From positions 1,302,001 to 1,366,000 of the forward strand of contig NZ_CP058316.1 of NCBI RefSeq assembly GCF_013389665.1: a stretch of 64,000 bases of DNA. Direction: 5' to 3'. The translations under genes were made by a program, and so were the position numbers. The DNA is from Microbacterium oleivorans. GTDB lineage: Bacteria; Actinomycetota; Actinomycetes; Actinomycetales; Microbacteriaceae. This document shows positions 15,675 through 25,474 of the stretch, in pieces (positions within the stretch are counted from its first letter, which is position 1; each line of letters opens with the position of its first letter). The notes under the pieces are model-generated. The model did not search any database, was not told where the DNA came from, and was given only the letters and a program-made list of their open reading frames with translations.

Positions 15675-18089
15675 GTGACCGCATCCACCGACCACCTCCG
15701 TCCGCTGCTCGAGCGTCTGTCGCTCGAGGACAAGGCCGCTCTCGTGCAGGGCGCCGACTTCTGGACCACGGTCGCCCTGCCCGCCATCGGCCTGCGGGCC
15801 ATGACCCTCTCGGACGGACCCGCCGGTGTGCGCGGCCCGCGATGGGACGAGCGCGAGCCGTCGCTCAATCTGCCGTCGGGGTCGGCCCTCGCGGCATCCT
15901 GGGATGCCGACCTGGCGTACCGCTACGGCGCCGCCACGGCAGCCGAGGCACGCCGCAAAGACGTCGACGTCGTCCTCGGGCCCACCATCAACCTGCACCG
16001 CACCCCCTTGGGCGGCCGGCACTTCGAGTGCCTCTCGGAGGACCCCGAGCTCACCGGCGTGCTCGGCGCCGCCTATGTGCGCGGCCTCCAGGACCACGGC
16101 GTCGCGGCGACGCCCAAGCACTACGTCGCCAACGACTCCGAGACCGACAGATTCACCGTCGACGTCCAGGTCGACCAGCGCGCGTTGCGCGAGCTGTACC
16201 TCGCCCCCTTCGAGCGGGCCGTCGAGGCCGGCGCGTGGGCGATCATGAGCGCGTACAACTCCGTGGCCGGCGTGACCATGACCGAGAACGACCTGCTCGA
16301 GACCCCGTTGAACAGCGAATGGGGCTTCGACGGCGTCGTCGTCAGCGACTGGACGGCGGTGCGTTCGCTCGACGCCGTGCCCGCAGCGCAGGACCTCGCG
16401 ATGCCCGGGCCCGCGCCGGCGTGGGCCGAGCTGGCCGCGGCCGTTCGCGACGGCCGGCTCGACGAGGCCGACCTCGACCGCAAGGTGCTGCGCATCCTGC
16501 TGCTGGCCGAGCGCGTCGGGGCCCTCGGCGACGCCGACGGGACGTCCCGGCCCGACGCACCGGACGGCGCCGCCTTCGCTCGCGAGGCCTCCGTCGCCGG
16601 CACCGTCCTCCTCCAGAACGACGGGGTGCTGCCGCTCGACGCCGGGGCGCTGCGTCGCGTGGCCGTGATCGGGCAGAACGCCCGCGACGCGCGCACCCAG
16701 GGCGGCGGGTCGGCGACCGTCGTGCCCGAGCACGTCGTCTCGCCCGTCGACGGACTGCGCGCCGCGCTCGGCGACGCCGAGGTGCGTTTCGAGATCGGCG
16801 CCGTCGTGCAGGAGGGGGTGGCCGAGCTCCCGCTGGCCCAGCTCGAGAACCCCGTCACGGGCGAGCCGGGCGTGCGCGTCTCCTTCCTCGGCGCGGACGG
16901 CGACGAGCTGTTCGCCGAGGACCGCCGCTCCACCGCCCTCGTGTGGTTCGGAGGCGACGCGCCGATCGCGCAGAGCGCGACGATCGTCTACGAGACACGC
17001 CTGACCCCCGACACCACCGGTGCGATCGAGCTCGGCTTCGCCGGCGCCAACCCGGGACGCCTGTTCGTCGACGGCGAGCTGGTGCTCGATGACGCGCCCG
17101 TGCTCACCGGCACGGACCTGGGTGCCGCATTCCTGAACCCGCCGTCGCTCACGGTGCCCGTCCCGGTGACCGCGGGCACCGCGATCGAGGTGCGCGTGGA
17201 GTTCGACCGCGAGGGCTCCGGAGCCATCGCCGGGGCGTTCTCGGCGACCGTCGGGATCGCGCCCGAGCGCGCCGACGCCGACGACCTCATCGCGCGCGCG
17301 GCGCTCGCGGCCGCCGCGGCGGAGGTCGCGGTGGTCGTCGTCGGGACGAACGCGAAGGTCGAGTCCGAGGGGTACGACCGCGTCGACCTCGATCTGCCGG
17401 GCCGCCAGGACGACCTCGTGCGGGCGGTCGCGGCAACCGGCACGCCGACCATCGTGATCGTCAACGCCGGATCGCCCGTCGTGCTGCCGTGGGCCGGGGA
17501 GGTCGCGGCGATCGTGCAGGGCTACTTCGGCGGCCAGGAGTTCGGTCATGCGCTGGCCGACATCCTCACGGGCGACGCCGAGCCCGGCGGCCGCCTTCCC
17601 ACGACGTGGCCGGCGTCGCTGGCCGAGGTGCCGGTGACCCAGGCGGTGCCGACCGACGGCGTCCTGCGCTACGACGAGGGGATCCACATCGGCTACCGCG
17701 CGTGGCTCCGCCAGGGGACCGAGCCCGCCTTCCCGTTCGGGCACGGACTCGGGTACACGACCTGGCGGTGGGATGCCGCCGAGCGTCGCGGCGACACGCT
17801 CGCGGTGACCATCACCAACACCGGCGAACGCGCCGGCAAGCAGGTGGTGCAGGTGTACGCCGAGCGCGCCGACTCGAGCGTCGAACGCCCCGCGCGCTGG
17901 CTCGTCGGGTTCGCGACCGCGCATGCCGAGCCGGGCGCGACCGTGACGGTCGAGGTCCCGGTGGCGGCGCGCCGGTTCGCGCACTGGAGCGACGGCTGGG
18001 TCGTCGAGCCCGGGGAGTACACCCTCAGCGCCGGCTCGTCGGTCGCGGAGCGGCCCCTGACGACCGCATGGGAGGTGACCTCGCGATGA
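15675..18089 (+). CDS. GH3 beta-glycosidase with PA14-like insertion
   Basis: The 804-residue protein has the GH3 N-terminal barrel with the motif GRHFECLSEDPELTGVLG and the catalytic nucleophile Asp225 in GVVVSDWTAV. A five-strand domain follows (QGGGSATVVPEHVVSPVDGL). A PA14-like carbohydrate-binding insertion lies around residues 395-535, and an Fn3-like domain closes the chain (GKQVVQVYAE...). This architecture is common in bacterial beta-glucosidases and beta-xylosidases. There is no signal peptide, so it should act on imported oligosaccharides. The start is a GTG preceded by TTGGAG. Its stop overlaps the next gene. The exact sugar specificity cannot be read from the sequence. Confidence 0.85.
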   Translation: MTASTDHLRPLLERLSLEDKAALVQGADFWTTVALPAIGLRAMTLSDGPAGVRGPRWDEREPSLNLPSGSALAASWDADLAYRYGAATAAEARRKDVDVVLGPTINLHRTPLGGRHFECLSEDPELTGVLGAAYVRGLQDHGVAATPKHYVANDSETDRFTVDVQVDQRALRELYLAPFERAVEAGAWAIMSAYNSVAGVTMTENDLLETPLNSEWGFDGVVVSDWTAVRSLDAVPAAQDLAMPGPAPAWAELAAAVRDGRLDEADLDRKVLRILLLAERVGALGDADGTSRPDAPDGAAFAREASVAGTVLLQNDGVLPLDAGALRRVAVIGQNARDARTQGGGSATVVPEHVVSPVDGLRAALGDAEVRFEIGAVVQEGVAELPLAQLENPVTGEPGVRVSFLGADGDELFAEDRRSTALVWFGGDAPIAQSATIVYETRLTPDTTGAIELGFAGANPGRLFVDGELVLDDAPVLTGTDLGAAFLNPPSLTVPVPVTAGTAIEVRVEFDREGSGAIAGAFSATVGIAPERADADDLIARAALAAAAAEVAVVVVGTNAKVESEGYDRVDLDLPGRQDDLVRAVAATGTPTIVIVNAGSPVVLPWAGEVAAIVQGYFGGQEFGHALADILTGDAEPGGRLPTTWPASLAEVPVTQAVPTDGVLRYDEGIHIGYRAWLRQGTEPAFPFGHGLGYTTWRWDAAERRGDTLAVTITNTGERAGKQVVQVYAERADSSVERPARWLVGFATAHAEPGATVTVEVPVAARRFAHWSDGWVVEPGEYTLSAGSSVAERPLTTAWEVTSR

Positions 18090-19210
18090 TCGAGCTCACC
18101 GGCATCCTGCACGGCCGCGCCGACGAGCGGCTCGCTTCCGTCGTCACGCGACTCTCGGGGTTCCTCGAGGCGGACCCCGACCTGTCGTTCCAGGTCGCCG
18201 CGTTCCATCGCGGCGCGCCGGTGCTGGACGCGTGGGGCGGCCCGCATCTCGCCGAGCACGCGGTGATCGTGCCCTACTCGGTCACCAAGAACACCATCGG
18301 ACTGTCGGTCGGTCTGCTCGTCGAGCGCGGCGAGCTCGACCTCGACGAACGCGTCGCGCACTACTGGCCCGAGTTCGCCGCGAAGGGCAAGTCCGCCGTC
18401 ACCGTGCGGCAGCTGCTCTCGCACCAGGCCGGGCTTCCGCAGACCGACCTGCCGTTGACATGGGACGAGCTGCTCGATCACCACGCCGCGGCGGCCCGCC
18501 TGGCCGACACGGCGCCGTTCTGGCATCCCGGCAGCGCTTTCGGTTATCACGCGATCACGATCGGCAACCTCGGCGACGAGCTCGTGTTCCGGGTCACCGG
18601 CAGCACGCTGCACGAGTTCTACGAGCGCGAGATCCGCGCGCCGCACGACATCGACTTCCACCTCGGACTCCCGCCCCGGCTCGAGGACCGCCGCGCCGAC
18701 GTGCTGCCGATGATCCAGCCCGTCTCGGCTGCGCCGACCCGCGCCTTCTCGGCGCTCGGGCCGAAGGTGTTCGGCGGCTCGGGCACGGACGTCGACCTCG
18801 GCAACTCCCCGCGCAGCTGGCGGTACGGTCACCCGGCCGGCAGCGGCGCGGGCACGGCGCGCGGTCTCGCCCGACTATTCGCCGTCATGGTCACCGGCGC
18901 CGACGGCGAGCCGCCCGTGCTCGGCGCCGACACGGTCGCCGCGATCGGACAGCAGCAGGTGCGCGGCTACGACGAAGTGCTCCACCAGCACGACCGCGCG
19001 CACGCGATCGTGTTCCAGAAGCCCTCGCAGCAGCTCGCGTTCGGCGGACCGCGCTCCTTCGGGCACGACGGCGCCGCCGGAGCGCTCGCCTGCGTCGACC
19101 CCGACGCCGACCTCGCCTTCGCCTGGACGATCGCCCGGGGTCCGTGGCCCGGGGGTGCCGACCCGCGGGCCGTCGCGCTGGCGGCCGACCTCGGCCGCAT
19201 CCTGACCTGA
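18086..19210 (+). CDS. Serine hydrolase, class C beta-lactamase/esterase fold
   Basis: The 374-residue protein has the beta-lactamase-related SxxK motif as Ser65-Val-Thr-Lys68 (YSVTKNTIG) and the family features VRQLLSHQAGLPQ and FWHPGSAFGYHAITIGNLGDELV. FGHDGAAGALACVDP near the C-terminus matches the GHxG region of EstB-like esterases. No signal peptide is present, which argues against a periplasmic antibiotic-resistance role. Its position between GH3 and GH43 and the ATGA overlap with GH3 suggest a carbohydrate ester as substrate, such as an acetyl or other acyl group on imported oligosaccharides. That role is inference. Confidence 0.75.
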   Translation: MIELTGILHGRADERLASVVTRLSGFLEADPDLSFQVAAFHRGAPVLDAWGGPHLAEHAVIVPYSVTKNTIGLSVGLLVERGELDLDERVAHYWPEFAAKGKSAVTVRQLLSHQAGLPQTDLPLTWDELLDHHAAAARLADTAPFWHPGSAFGYHAITIGNLGDELVFRVTGSTLHEFYEREIRAPHDIDFHLGLPPRLEDRRADVLPMIQPVSAAPTRAFSALGPKVFGGSGTDVDLGNSPRSWRYGHPAGSGAGTARGLARLFAVMVTGADGEPPVLGADTVAAIGQQQVRGYDEVLHQHDRAHAIVFQKPSQQLAFGGPRSFGHDGAAGALACVDPDADLAFAWTIARGPWPGGADPRAVALAADLGRILT

Positions 19211-19241
19211 GCACCATGCGACCGAGACGACACCGGAGCCG

Positions 19242-20753
19242 ATGATGACGACGCTGTACAACCCCCTCGTGAACGGCTTCCACCCCGACCCCTCGGTCGT
19301 GCGGGTGGACGACGTCTGGTACCTCGCGACGTCCACGTTCGAGTACCTGCCCGGCATCCCGATCCACCGCTCCCACGACTTCGAGACCTGGGAGCTGATC
19401 GGCCACGTCGCCACGCGCCCCGGTCAGCTGGGGGTCGAGGACGTTCCGACCGCCGGCGGGGCGTGGGCACCGACGCTGCGTCACCGCGACGGTGTCTTCC
19501 ACCTCGTCGTCAGCGACGCGATGGGCCGCGGCATGCTCCACTTCACCGCGACGGATGCCGCGGGGCCGTGGAGCGACGGCGCGTCCATCCTGGACGTGGA
19601 CGGGATCCGCCCACTCGACGGCATCGACCCCGACATCGCGTGGGACCACGACGGCACCGTCGTCATCACCTACTCGGGGCTGATCCTCGACGGGCCCGAG
19701 CGTGGCCGGCACCTGGGCATCCAGCAGGCCCGCGTCGACCTCGACACCCACCGGGCCACCGAGCCGGTGCGATCGATCTGGTCGGGCACGGGCGGGCAGT
19801 TCCCCGAAGCGCCGCACCTGTACGCGCACGAGGGCCGGTGGTACGTCCTGATCGCCGAGGGCGGCACCGAGCGTGGGCACGGCATCTCCATCGCCCGCGG
19901 CGACCGCCCCGACGGCCCCTTCGAGACCGCGCCCCACAACCCGCTCGTGTCGGCACGCTCGACGATCCGGCCGGTGCAGAACACCGGTCACGGAGACCTG
20001 GTCGTCGGGCCGGACGGTCACTGGCTGTGCGTGCTGCTGGGCGTCCGGCCGCGATCGATGACGCGAGCCTTCTCGGCACTGGGACGGGAGACCTTCGTGA
20101 CACCCGTGCGGTGGCGGGACGACGGCTGGCCCGAGATCGACCCGGTGCAGCTCAGCCCCCGGCCCGGCACCGCGCGCGAGATCTCCTTCGACGTCCCCCT
20201 CGACCGCGAATGGATCGCCGTCCGCGCCCTGCCCGGGCAGGTCGCCCGCGTCGCGGACGGCCGTCTGGTGCTGCGAGGGACGGGCGCGACCCTGGACGAT
20301 CCCCGACCCGTCTTCGTCGGGCGCAGACAGGAGCACCTGACCAACGAGGTGACCGTCGACATCGACGTCTCGTCCGGCACGGGCGGCATCGCGGTGCGCT
20401 ACGACGAGCGCTTCCACGTCGAGGTCGAAGCCGGCGACGGCGCGGTGCGGGCGCGCGCGGTCGTCGCGGGCCTCGTGCAGGAATGGCGGCACGAGATCGG
20501 CTCCGCCCCGATGCCGCTGCAGCTGCACATCGCCTCGCGGCGTCCCGAGGACGCCGGAGGACTGGCGCGCACCAGCGATGTGTTCCATCTCGCGGCGACG
20601 GTGGGCGGCGAGCGGATCGAGCTCGCCGAGGTGGACGGCCGGTTCCTCTCGTCCGAGACGGCCGAATCGTTCACCGGGCGCGTCATCGGGGCGTACGCGG
20701 TCACCGGCGAGGTCGCCGTGACGCGGTGGCGGGTGTCCGGGAGCGACGAATGA
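19242..20753 (+). CDS. GH43 glycoside hydrolase (beta-xylosidase / arabinofuranosidase type)
   Basis: The 503-residue protein shows the five-bladed GH43 propeller. The catalytic base is Asp16 in GFHPDPSVVRV, the pKa modulator is probably Asp131 in GIDPDIAWDHDG, and the acid is Glu189 in QFPEAPHLYAHEGRWYV. The last about 200 residues form a beta-sandwich (XynB-like C-terminal domain) typical of the larger GH43 xylosidases. No export signal is seen. It would remove terminal xylose or arabinofuranose in the cytoplasm. The gene starts 31 bases after the esterase gene, following GGAGCC, and overlaps the GH78 gene by ATGA. Confidence 0.85.
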   Translation: MMTTLYNPLVNGFHPDPSVVRVDDVWYLATSTFEYLPGIPIHRSHDFETWELIGHVATRPGQLGVEDVPTAGGAWAPTLRHRDGVFHLVVSDAMGRGMLHFTATDAAGPWSDGASILDVDGIRPLDGIDPDIAWDHDGTVVITYSGLILDGPERGRHLGIQQARVDLDTHRATEPVRSIWSGTGGQFPEAPHLYAHEGRWYVLIAEGGTERGHGISIARGDRPDGPFETAPHNPLVSARSTIRPVQNTGHGDLVVGPDGHWLCVLLGVRPRSMTRAFSALGRETFVTPVRWRDDGWPEIDPVQLSPRPGTAREISFDVPLDREWIAVRALPGQVARVADGRLVLRGTGATLDDPRPVFVGRRQEHLTNEVTVDIDVSSGTGGIAVRYDERFHVEVEAGDGAVRARAVVAGLVQEWRHEIGSAPMPLQLHIASRRPEDAGGLARTSDVFHLAATVGGERIELAEVDGRFLSSETAESFTGRVIGAYAVTGEVAVTRWRVSGSDE

Positions 20754-23566
20754 CCGGCCCGCGCATCGCGAGCCTGCGAGCCGAACTGCGAGATGACAGC
20801 CCGTTCGTCGCCACGCCGACGCCCCGCCTGACCTGGAGCGTCGCCACCGGGGAGCCCGACTGGCGTCAAACCTGTGCCGAGCTCGACGACGGCTCGGGGC
20901 CGATCGCCGTCGAGGGCGGCGAGAGCGCGCTGGTGCCCTGGCCGTTCGCTCCCCTCGAGACCGGCGAGACCCGCCGGGTTCGCGTGCGCGCGCACAGCGC
21001 GTCGGGCACGGTGACGCCGTGGAGCGACGAGATCGCGGTCGCCGCCGGATTCCTCGGGGAGGGCGAGTGGGTCGCCCTCCCCGTGGGCCTGGCCGACCCC
21101 GACCGTCCCGCGCAGCCGGCCGTCGTCCGCAGCCGCTTCCGCATCGAGCGCCCGGTGGCCCGTGCGCTGCTGCTGTGGACGGCGCTCGGCTCGGCCGAGC
21201 CGGAGGTCAACGGCATCCCGGTCTCGGACGACGTGCTCGCGCCGGGATGGACGGCCTACCGCGACCGCCTCGTGCACGAGAGCGTCGACGTGACCGGCCT
21301 CGTCCGAGCGGGCGACAACGAGCTCTCGGCCACCGTCGCGGGCGCCTGGTACACCGAGAAGTACGGATTCTTCGCCTTCGCCGACCGCCTGTACGGTGAC
21401 CAGCCGTCGTTCCTCGCCCAGGTGCGCGTGACCTACGACGACGGATCCGTCGACACCGTCGCCGCCACCGGCGCGGGTTGGGAGGCGGCCGGCGATGGAC
21501 CGATCGTCGCGTCGGGCATCTACGCCGGCGAGCACCAGGACCTCCGCCGTGCACCCGCGTCGTTCGCCCCGGTCCGCGTCGGCGCTGCGGCCCGCGCGGG
21601 CTACGAGCACGTGCCCGTTCCCGAAGCGCGCATCGCTCCCCCGGTCCGCCGCACGCAGACCCTGCCGGTGGTGCGCGTGCTGGCCACGCCGTCGGGCGGA
21701 CGCGTGCTGGATTTCGGGCAGAACCTCGTGGGACGACTGCGGCTGCGCGTGCGCGGCACGGCGGGCACGCGGCTGATCGTCCGGCACGCGGAGGTGCTCG
21801 ATGGCGGCGAGCTGGCGCTGCGACCGCTGCGCAACGCCGCCGCGACGGCGACGTTCGACCTGTCCGGCGGCGACGACGTGCTCGAGTCGCGCTTCACGTT
21901 CTACGGATTCCGCTACGCCGAGGTCACCGGGACCGATGTCGATCCCGGCGACGTCGAAGCCGTCGTCGTGCACACCGACATGACCCGCACCGGCTGGTTC
22001 GCTTCGTCCGATCCCCTCATCGACCGTCTGCACGAGAACGTCGTATGGGGCATGCGCGGCAACTTCCTCTCCATCCCCACCGACTGTCCGCAGCGCGATG
22101 AGCGCCTCGGCTGGACGGGCGACCTGCAGGTGTTCGCGCCGACGGCATCCTTCCTCTACGACTGCGCCGGGTTCCTCACCTCGTGGCTGCGCGATCTGGC
22201 GCACGAGCAGCGACGCGACGGCGGCTCGGTGCCGGTCGTCGTGCCCGCGGCCCTCACCGGCTTCGGGGCGTTCGGGGTGAGCCCGGCCGCGTGGGGCGAC
22301 GCGGCCACGGTGGTTCCCACCGTCATGTACGAGCGCTTCGGCGACCGGGACGTCGTCGCCGCGCAGTACCCGAGCATGCGCGCCTGGGTCGACGCGGTCG
22401 CCGCGGACGCCGGCGACGGCGGCCTCTGGGCGGGGCGGATGCAGCTCGGCGACTGGCTCGATCCGTCGGCACCGCCCGACAAGCCCGGACAGGCCAAGGT
22501 CGACTCCGACATCGTGGCGAGCGCGTACTTCGCGCGGTCGCTGCGCCAGGTCGCCGACGCCGCCGCGATGCTGGGGTTCGAGGCCGACGCCGCCCACTAC
22601 GCCGCGATGGCCGAGCGCAGCCGAACAGCCTTCGTCGCCGAATACGTCACGCCGGCGGGCCGCATGGTCAGCGACGCCCCCACCGCCTACGCGCTCGCCC
22701 TGGAGTTCGGCCTCGTGGTCGAGCCGGACGTGCGCTCGGCCCTCGCCGCCCGCCTCGCCGAGCTCGTCCGCGAGGGCGGCTACCGCATCGGGACGGGCTT
22801 CGTGGGCACACCGCTCGTCACCGATGCCCTCGCCCACGGTGACCGGCTCGCCGTGGCCGAGCGGCTGCTCACCCAGACCGAGGCCCCCTCCTGGCTGTAC
22901 CCCGTCACGCAGGGCGCCACCACGGTCTGGGAGCGCTGGGACTCGCTGCTGCCCGACGGCAGCGTCAACCCGGGAGAGATGACCTCGTTCAACCACTACG
23001 CCCTGGGCGCGGTCGCCGACTGGTTGCACCGCACCGTCGCCGGGCTCGCTCCGGCCGCCCCCGGTTACCGGCGGCTGCGGATCGCCCCGCGACCGCTCGA
23101 GTCGCTCGACCACGCATCGGCCCGCCACCTCACCCCGTACGGCGAGGCCGCGGTTTCGTGGCAGCGCGTGCGCAGGGGCGACGGCGACGGCGACGAGATC
23201 GTCGTGCGAGCGATCGTGCCGCCGAACACGCGGGCCGAGGTCGACCTGCCCGTGCCGGCCGGCCTCCCCGGCCGGCACGACGAGGTCGGCTCCGGCTCTC
23301 ACGAATGGCGGTTCCCCGCCGCCGCGCCGCTCGAACGCCGGCCGCTCGATGGCATTCGAGCCGCGTTGGCCGACGTCGTGGACGACCCGCGGGCCTACCG
23401 CGCCCTGATCGACACCCTCGCCGAACGCGCCCCCGACCGGGTGCCGGGCGTCCGCGACCAGACCCGTTGGGGCGCGGGTCGGACCGTCACCTCGGTGCTC
23501 ATGTTCGCCCCGCCCGACCTCGTCGACGCCGTCGACGCCGCGATCCGAGACGCCACCGCCCGCTGA
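20750..23566 (+). CDS. GH78 alpha-L-rhamnosidase with extra C-terminal module
   Basis: This 938-residue cytoplasmic enzyme has the GH78 order: N-terminal beta-domains, then an (alpha/alpha)6 barrel with WGMRGNFLSIPTDCPQRDER. Asp450 and Glu451 lie in the conserved DERLGW segment, where the general acid of characterised GH78 enzymes sits. Downstream barrel motifs are QLGDWLDP, SWLYPVTQGATTVWERWDS and MTSFNHYALGAVADWLH, followed by a C-terminal beta-domain. About 75 residues beyond the usual end form a helical module that resembles the N-terminus of the next gene product. It should release terminal L-rhamnose from imported rhamnogalacturonan fragments. The start overlaps the GH43 stop. Confidence 0.9.
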   Translation: MTGPRIASLRAELRDDSPFVATPTPRLTWSVATGEPDWRQTCAELDDGSGPIAVEGGESALVPWPFAPLETGETRRVRVRAHSASGTVTPWSDEIAVAAGFLGEGEWVALPVGLADPDRPAQPAVVRSRFRIERPVARALLLWTALGSAEPEVNGIPVSDDVLAPGWTAYRDRLVHESVDVTGLVRAGDNELSATVAGAWYTEKYGFFAFADRLYGDQPSFLAQVRVTYDDGSVDTVAATGAGWEAAGDGPIVASGIYAGEHQDLRRAPASFAPVRVGAAARAGYEHVPVPEARIAPPVRRTQTLPVVRVLATPSGGRVLDFGQNLVGRLRLRVRGTAGTRLIVRHAEVLDGGELALRPLRNAAATATFDLSGGDDVLESRFTFYGFRYAEVTGTDVDPGDVEAVVVHTDMTRTGWFASSDPLIDRLHENVVWGMRGNFLSIPTDCPQRDERLGWTGDLQVFAPTASFLYDCAGFLTSWLRDLAHEQRRDGGSVPVVVPAALTGFGAFGVSPAAWGDAATVVPTVMYERFGDRDVVAAQYPSMRAWVDAVAADAGDGGLWAGRMQLGDWLDPSAPPDKPGQAKVDSDIVASAYFARSLRQVADAAAMLGFEADAAHYAAMAERSRTAFVAEYVTPAGRMVSDAPTAYALALEFGLVVEPDVRSALAARLAELVREGGYRIGTGFVGTPLVTDALAHGDRLAVAERLLTQTEAPSWLYPVTQGATTVWERWDSLLPDGSVNPGEMTSFNHYALGAVADWLHRTVAGLAPAAPGYRRLRIAPRPLESLDHASARHLTPYGEAAVSWQRVRRGDGDGDEIVVRAIVPPNTRAEVDLPVPAGLPGRHDEVGSGSHEWRFPAAAPLERRPLDGIRAALADVVDDPRAYRALIDTLAERAPDRVPGVRDQTRWGAGRTVTSVLMFAPPDLVDAVDAAIRDATAR

Positions 23567-23655
23567 CCGGCGACGCGACCGGCACCGCGCCGATGCGGTC
23601 CGCCGCGCCCCGTCCATCCCGACCGACCCGACCCACCCCGCCCGAGGAGGCATCC

Positions 23656-25413
23656 ATGTTCGACCGAGCGACCACTTTCGGCGAGGCCCTCGACGACCCC
23701 GCCGCACGGGCGATCCTCGAGCGGTACATGCCCGGGGTCGCGGCGTCGCCGATGGCGACCCAGTTCCGGGGCGGACGGCTGGGCCAGCTCGTGGCGATCG
23801 TCCCGGCGTTGGAGGACCCGGCCGAGCGCGAACGGTTCTTCGCCGCCCTCGCCGCCGTCGGAGACGGCGCACCGCGTCCGCCCTACGCTCCGGCGGTGCA
23901 GCCCGACGCCGGGTACGAGGGCGACGAGGTGCCCCGCGGGTCGGCGGCTCTGCACGCCCCGGCCTCGACCCACCTGTGGGATCCGCTCGAGATCCGTCTG
24001 CAGGGCCCCTCGCACGGCAACCCCTTCGTCGACGTCGAGCTCGACGCCGTCTTCGAACGGGACGGGAGCGAGATACGCGTCGGCGGCTTCTACGACGGCG
24101 AGGGGAGCTATGTCATCCGCGCCCTCGCCGACGTCGAGGGCACGTGGGCGTTCCGCACCCGCTCCACGTCGCGCTCGCTCGACGGGATCACCGGGAGCAC
24201 CGAGGTCGTGGCGGCACGGGCGGGATCCCACGGGCCGGTGCGTGTCGAGGGGTTCCACTTCCGTCATGCCGACGGCACGCGGCACCGCCCGCTCGGGACG
24301 ACGGCCTACGCGTGGACCCACCAGCCCGACGAGCTGCAGGAGCAGACCCTCGAGACCCTGGCGGCGACATCCTTCGCGAAGCTGCGCATGTGCGTCTTCC
24401 CGAAGTCGTACCTCTACAACTCCGACGAGCCCGCCGACTTCCCCTTCGCCGGCAGCCTCGCCGACGGCTTCGACCTCGAGCGCTTCGACCCGGCGCACTT
24501 CCGCCGTCTCGAAAGGCGGATCGCCCAGCTCGGCGAGCTCGGCATCGAGGCCGACGTCATCCTGTTCCACGCCTACGACCGGTGGGGCTTCGCCGACCTC
24601 GGGCCCGCCGTCGACGAGCGGTACCTGCGGTACGTCGTGCGGCGGCTGTCGGGCTACGCGAACGTCTGGTGGTCGATGGCCAACGAGTACGACCTGCTCT
24701 GGTCGAAGGATCTCGAGGACTGGGAGCGGCTCGCGGCCGTCGTCGGCGAGGAGGACGCCTTCGAGCACCTCAACTCGATCCACAACTGCCGACCGGTCTA
24801 CGACTACGACAAGCCCTGGATCACCCACGTCAGCATCCAGCGGGTCGATGTGTACCGCACCGCCGAGAACACCGACCAGTGGCGCGAGCAGTGGCGCAAA
24901 CCCGTCGTCATCGACGAGTGCGCCTACGAGGGCGACATCGACCAGGGCTGGGGGAACATCACCGGCGAGGAGATGACGCGGCGGTTCTGGGAGGGTGCGG
25001 TGCGCGGCGGCTACGTCGGGCACGGCGAGACCTACTACCCGCCCGCCCGGGGACGCGACGACGAGATCCTCTGGTGGTCGAAGGGCGGGGCGCTGCACGG
25101 GTCGTCGCCCGAGCGCATCGCCTTCCTCGACCGGCTCCAGGCGGAGTCGCCGACCGGCGTGTGGGACCCGCTGCCCGGCGACTGGGACGTGCCGTGGGGC
25201 GGTGTGGCGGGAGCGGTGAAGGTCGGATACTTCGGCTTCAACCGACCCCGGTTCCGCAACGTCATCCTCGACGCGGGCGCGTGGCGCGTCGAGGTGGTCG
25301 ACACCTGGAACATGACGGTCGACGCGCTGCCCGGCGAGCACCGCGGCCAGCTGCGGGTCGAGCTCCCCGGCCGACAGTTCATGGCCGTCCGCCTCACCCG
25401 CCTGGGCGACTGA
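23656..25413 (+). CDS. DUF5060/DUF4038/DUF5605-type glycoside hydrolase (585 aa), possible apiosidase-like
   Basis: The first about 75 residues form a helical module like the C-terminus of the preceding GH78. An Ig-like domain follows (DUF5060 type: NPFVDVELDAVFERDG...VGGFYDGEGSYVIR), then a TIM barrel with HRPLGTTAYAWTHQPDELQ and WWSMANEYDLLWSK, and a C-terminal beta-domain (DUF5605 type) with DTWNMTVDALPG. Glu344 (NEYD) and Glu421 (VVIDECAYEGDI) occupy the places of acid/base and nucleophile in clan GH-A retaining enzymes. The DUF4038 barrel is related to GH140 apiosidase. No signal peptide. The start has the strong ribosome binding site GAGGAGG. The substrate is unproven; a paralogue lies at 42.0 kb. 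Confidence 0.7.
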   Translation: MFDRATTFGEALDDPAARAILERYMPGVAASPMATQFRGGRLGQLVAIVPALEDPAERERFFAALAAVGDGAPRPPYAPAVQPDAGYEGDEVPRGSAALHAPASTHLWDPLEIRLQGPSHGNPFVDVELDAVFERDGSEIRVGGFYDGEGSYVIRALADVEGTWAFRTRSTSRSLDGITGSTEVVAARAGSHGPVRVEGFHFRHADGTRHRPLGTTAYAWTHQPDELQEQTLETLAATSFAKLRMCVFPKSYLYNSDEPADFPFAGSLADGFDLERFDPAHFRRLERRIAQLGELGIEADVILFHAYDRWGFADLGPAVDERYLRYVVRRLSGYANVWWSMANEYDLLWSKDLEDWERLAAVVGEEDAFEHLNSIHNCRPVYDYDKPWITHVSIQRVDVYRTAENTDQWREQWRKPVVIDECAYEGDIDQGWGNITGEEMTRRFWEGAVRGGYVGHGETYYPPARGRDDEILWWSKGGALHGSSPERIAFLDRLQAESPTGVWDPLPGDWDVPWGGVAGAVKVGYFGFNRPRFRNVILDAGAWRVEVVDTWNMTVDALPGEHRGQLRVELPGRQFMAVRLTRLGD

Positions 25414-25474
25414 ACCGACCGGGGTACCGACCCGGTCGAGGTGACACCCCGGCGGGCTCGGCGGCGCGGCTTGC

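Noticed and set aside
14670..17984. A 1104-codon open frame on the minus strand, antisense to the importer ATPase and GH3 genes
   Set aside because: It is a by-product of the strong third-position GC bias in the plus-strand genes. The translation is rich in Arg, Gly, His and Asp without domain motifs. The same holds for the long antisense frames at 2350-3747, 10279-11967, 12751-14673 and 20399-23872.
18086..19210. Beta-lactamase conferring antibiotic resistance
   Set aside because: There is no signal peptide and the gene is embedded and coupled in a glycosidase operon; SxxK alone is shared with many esterases of the fold.
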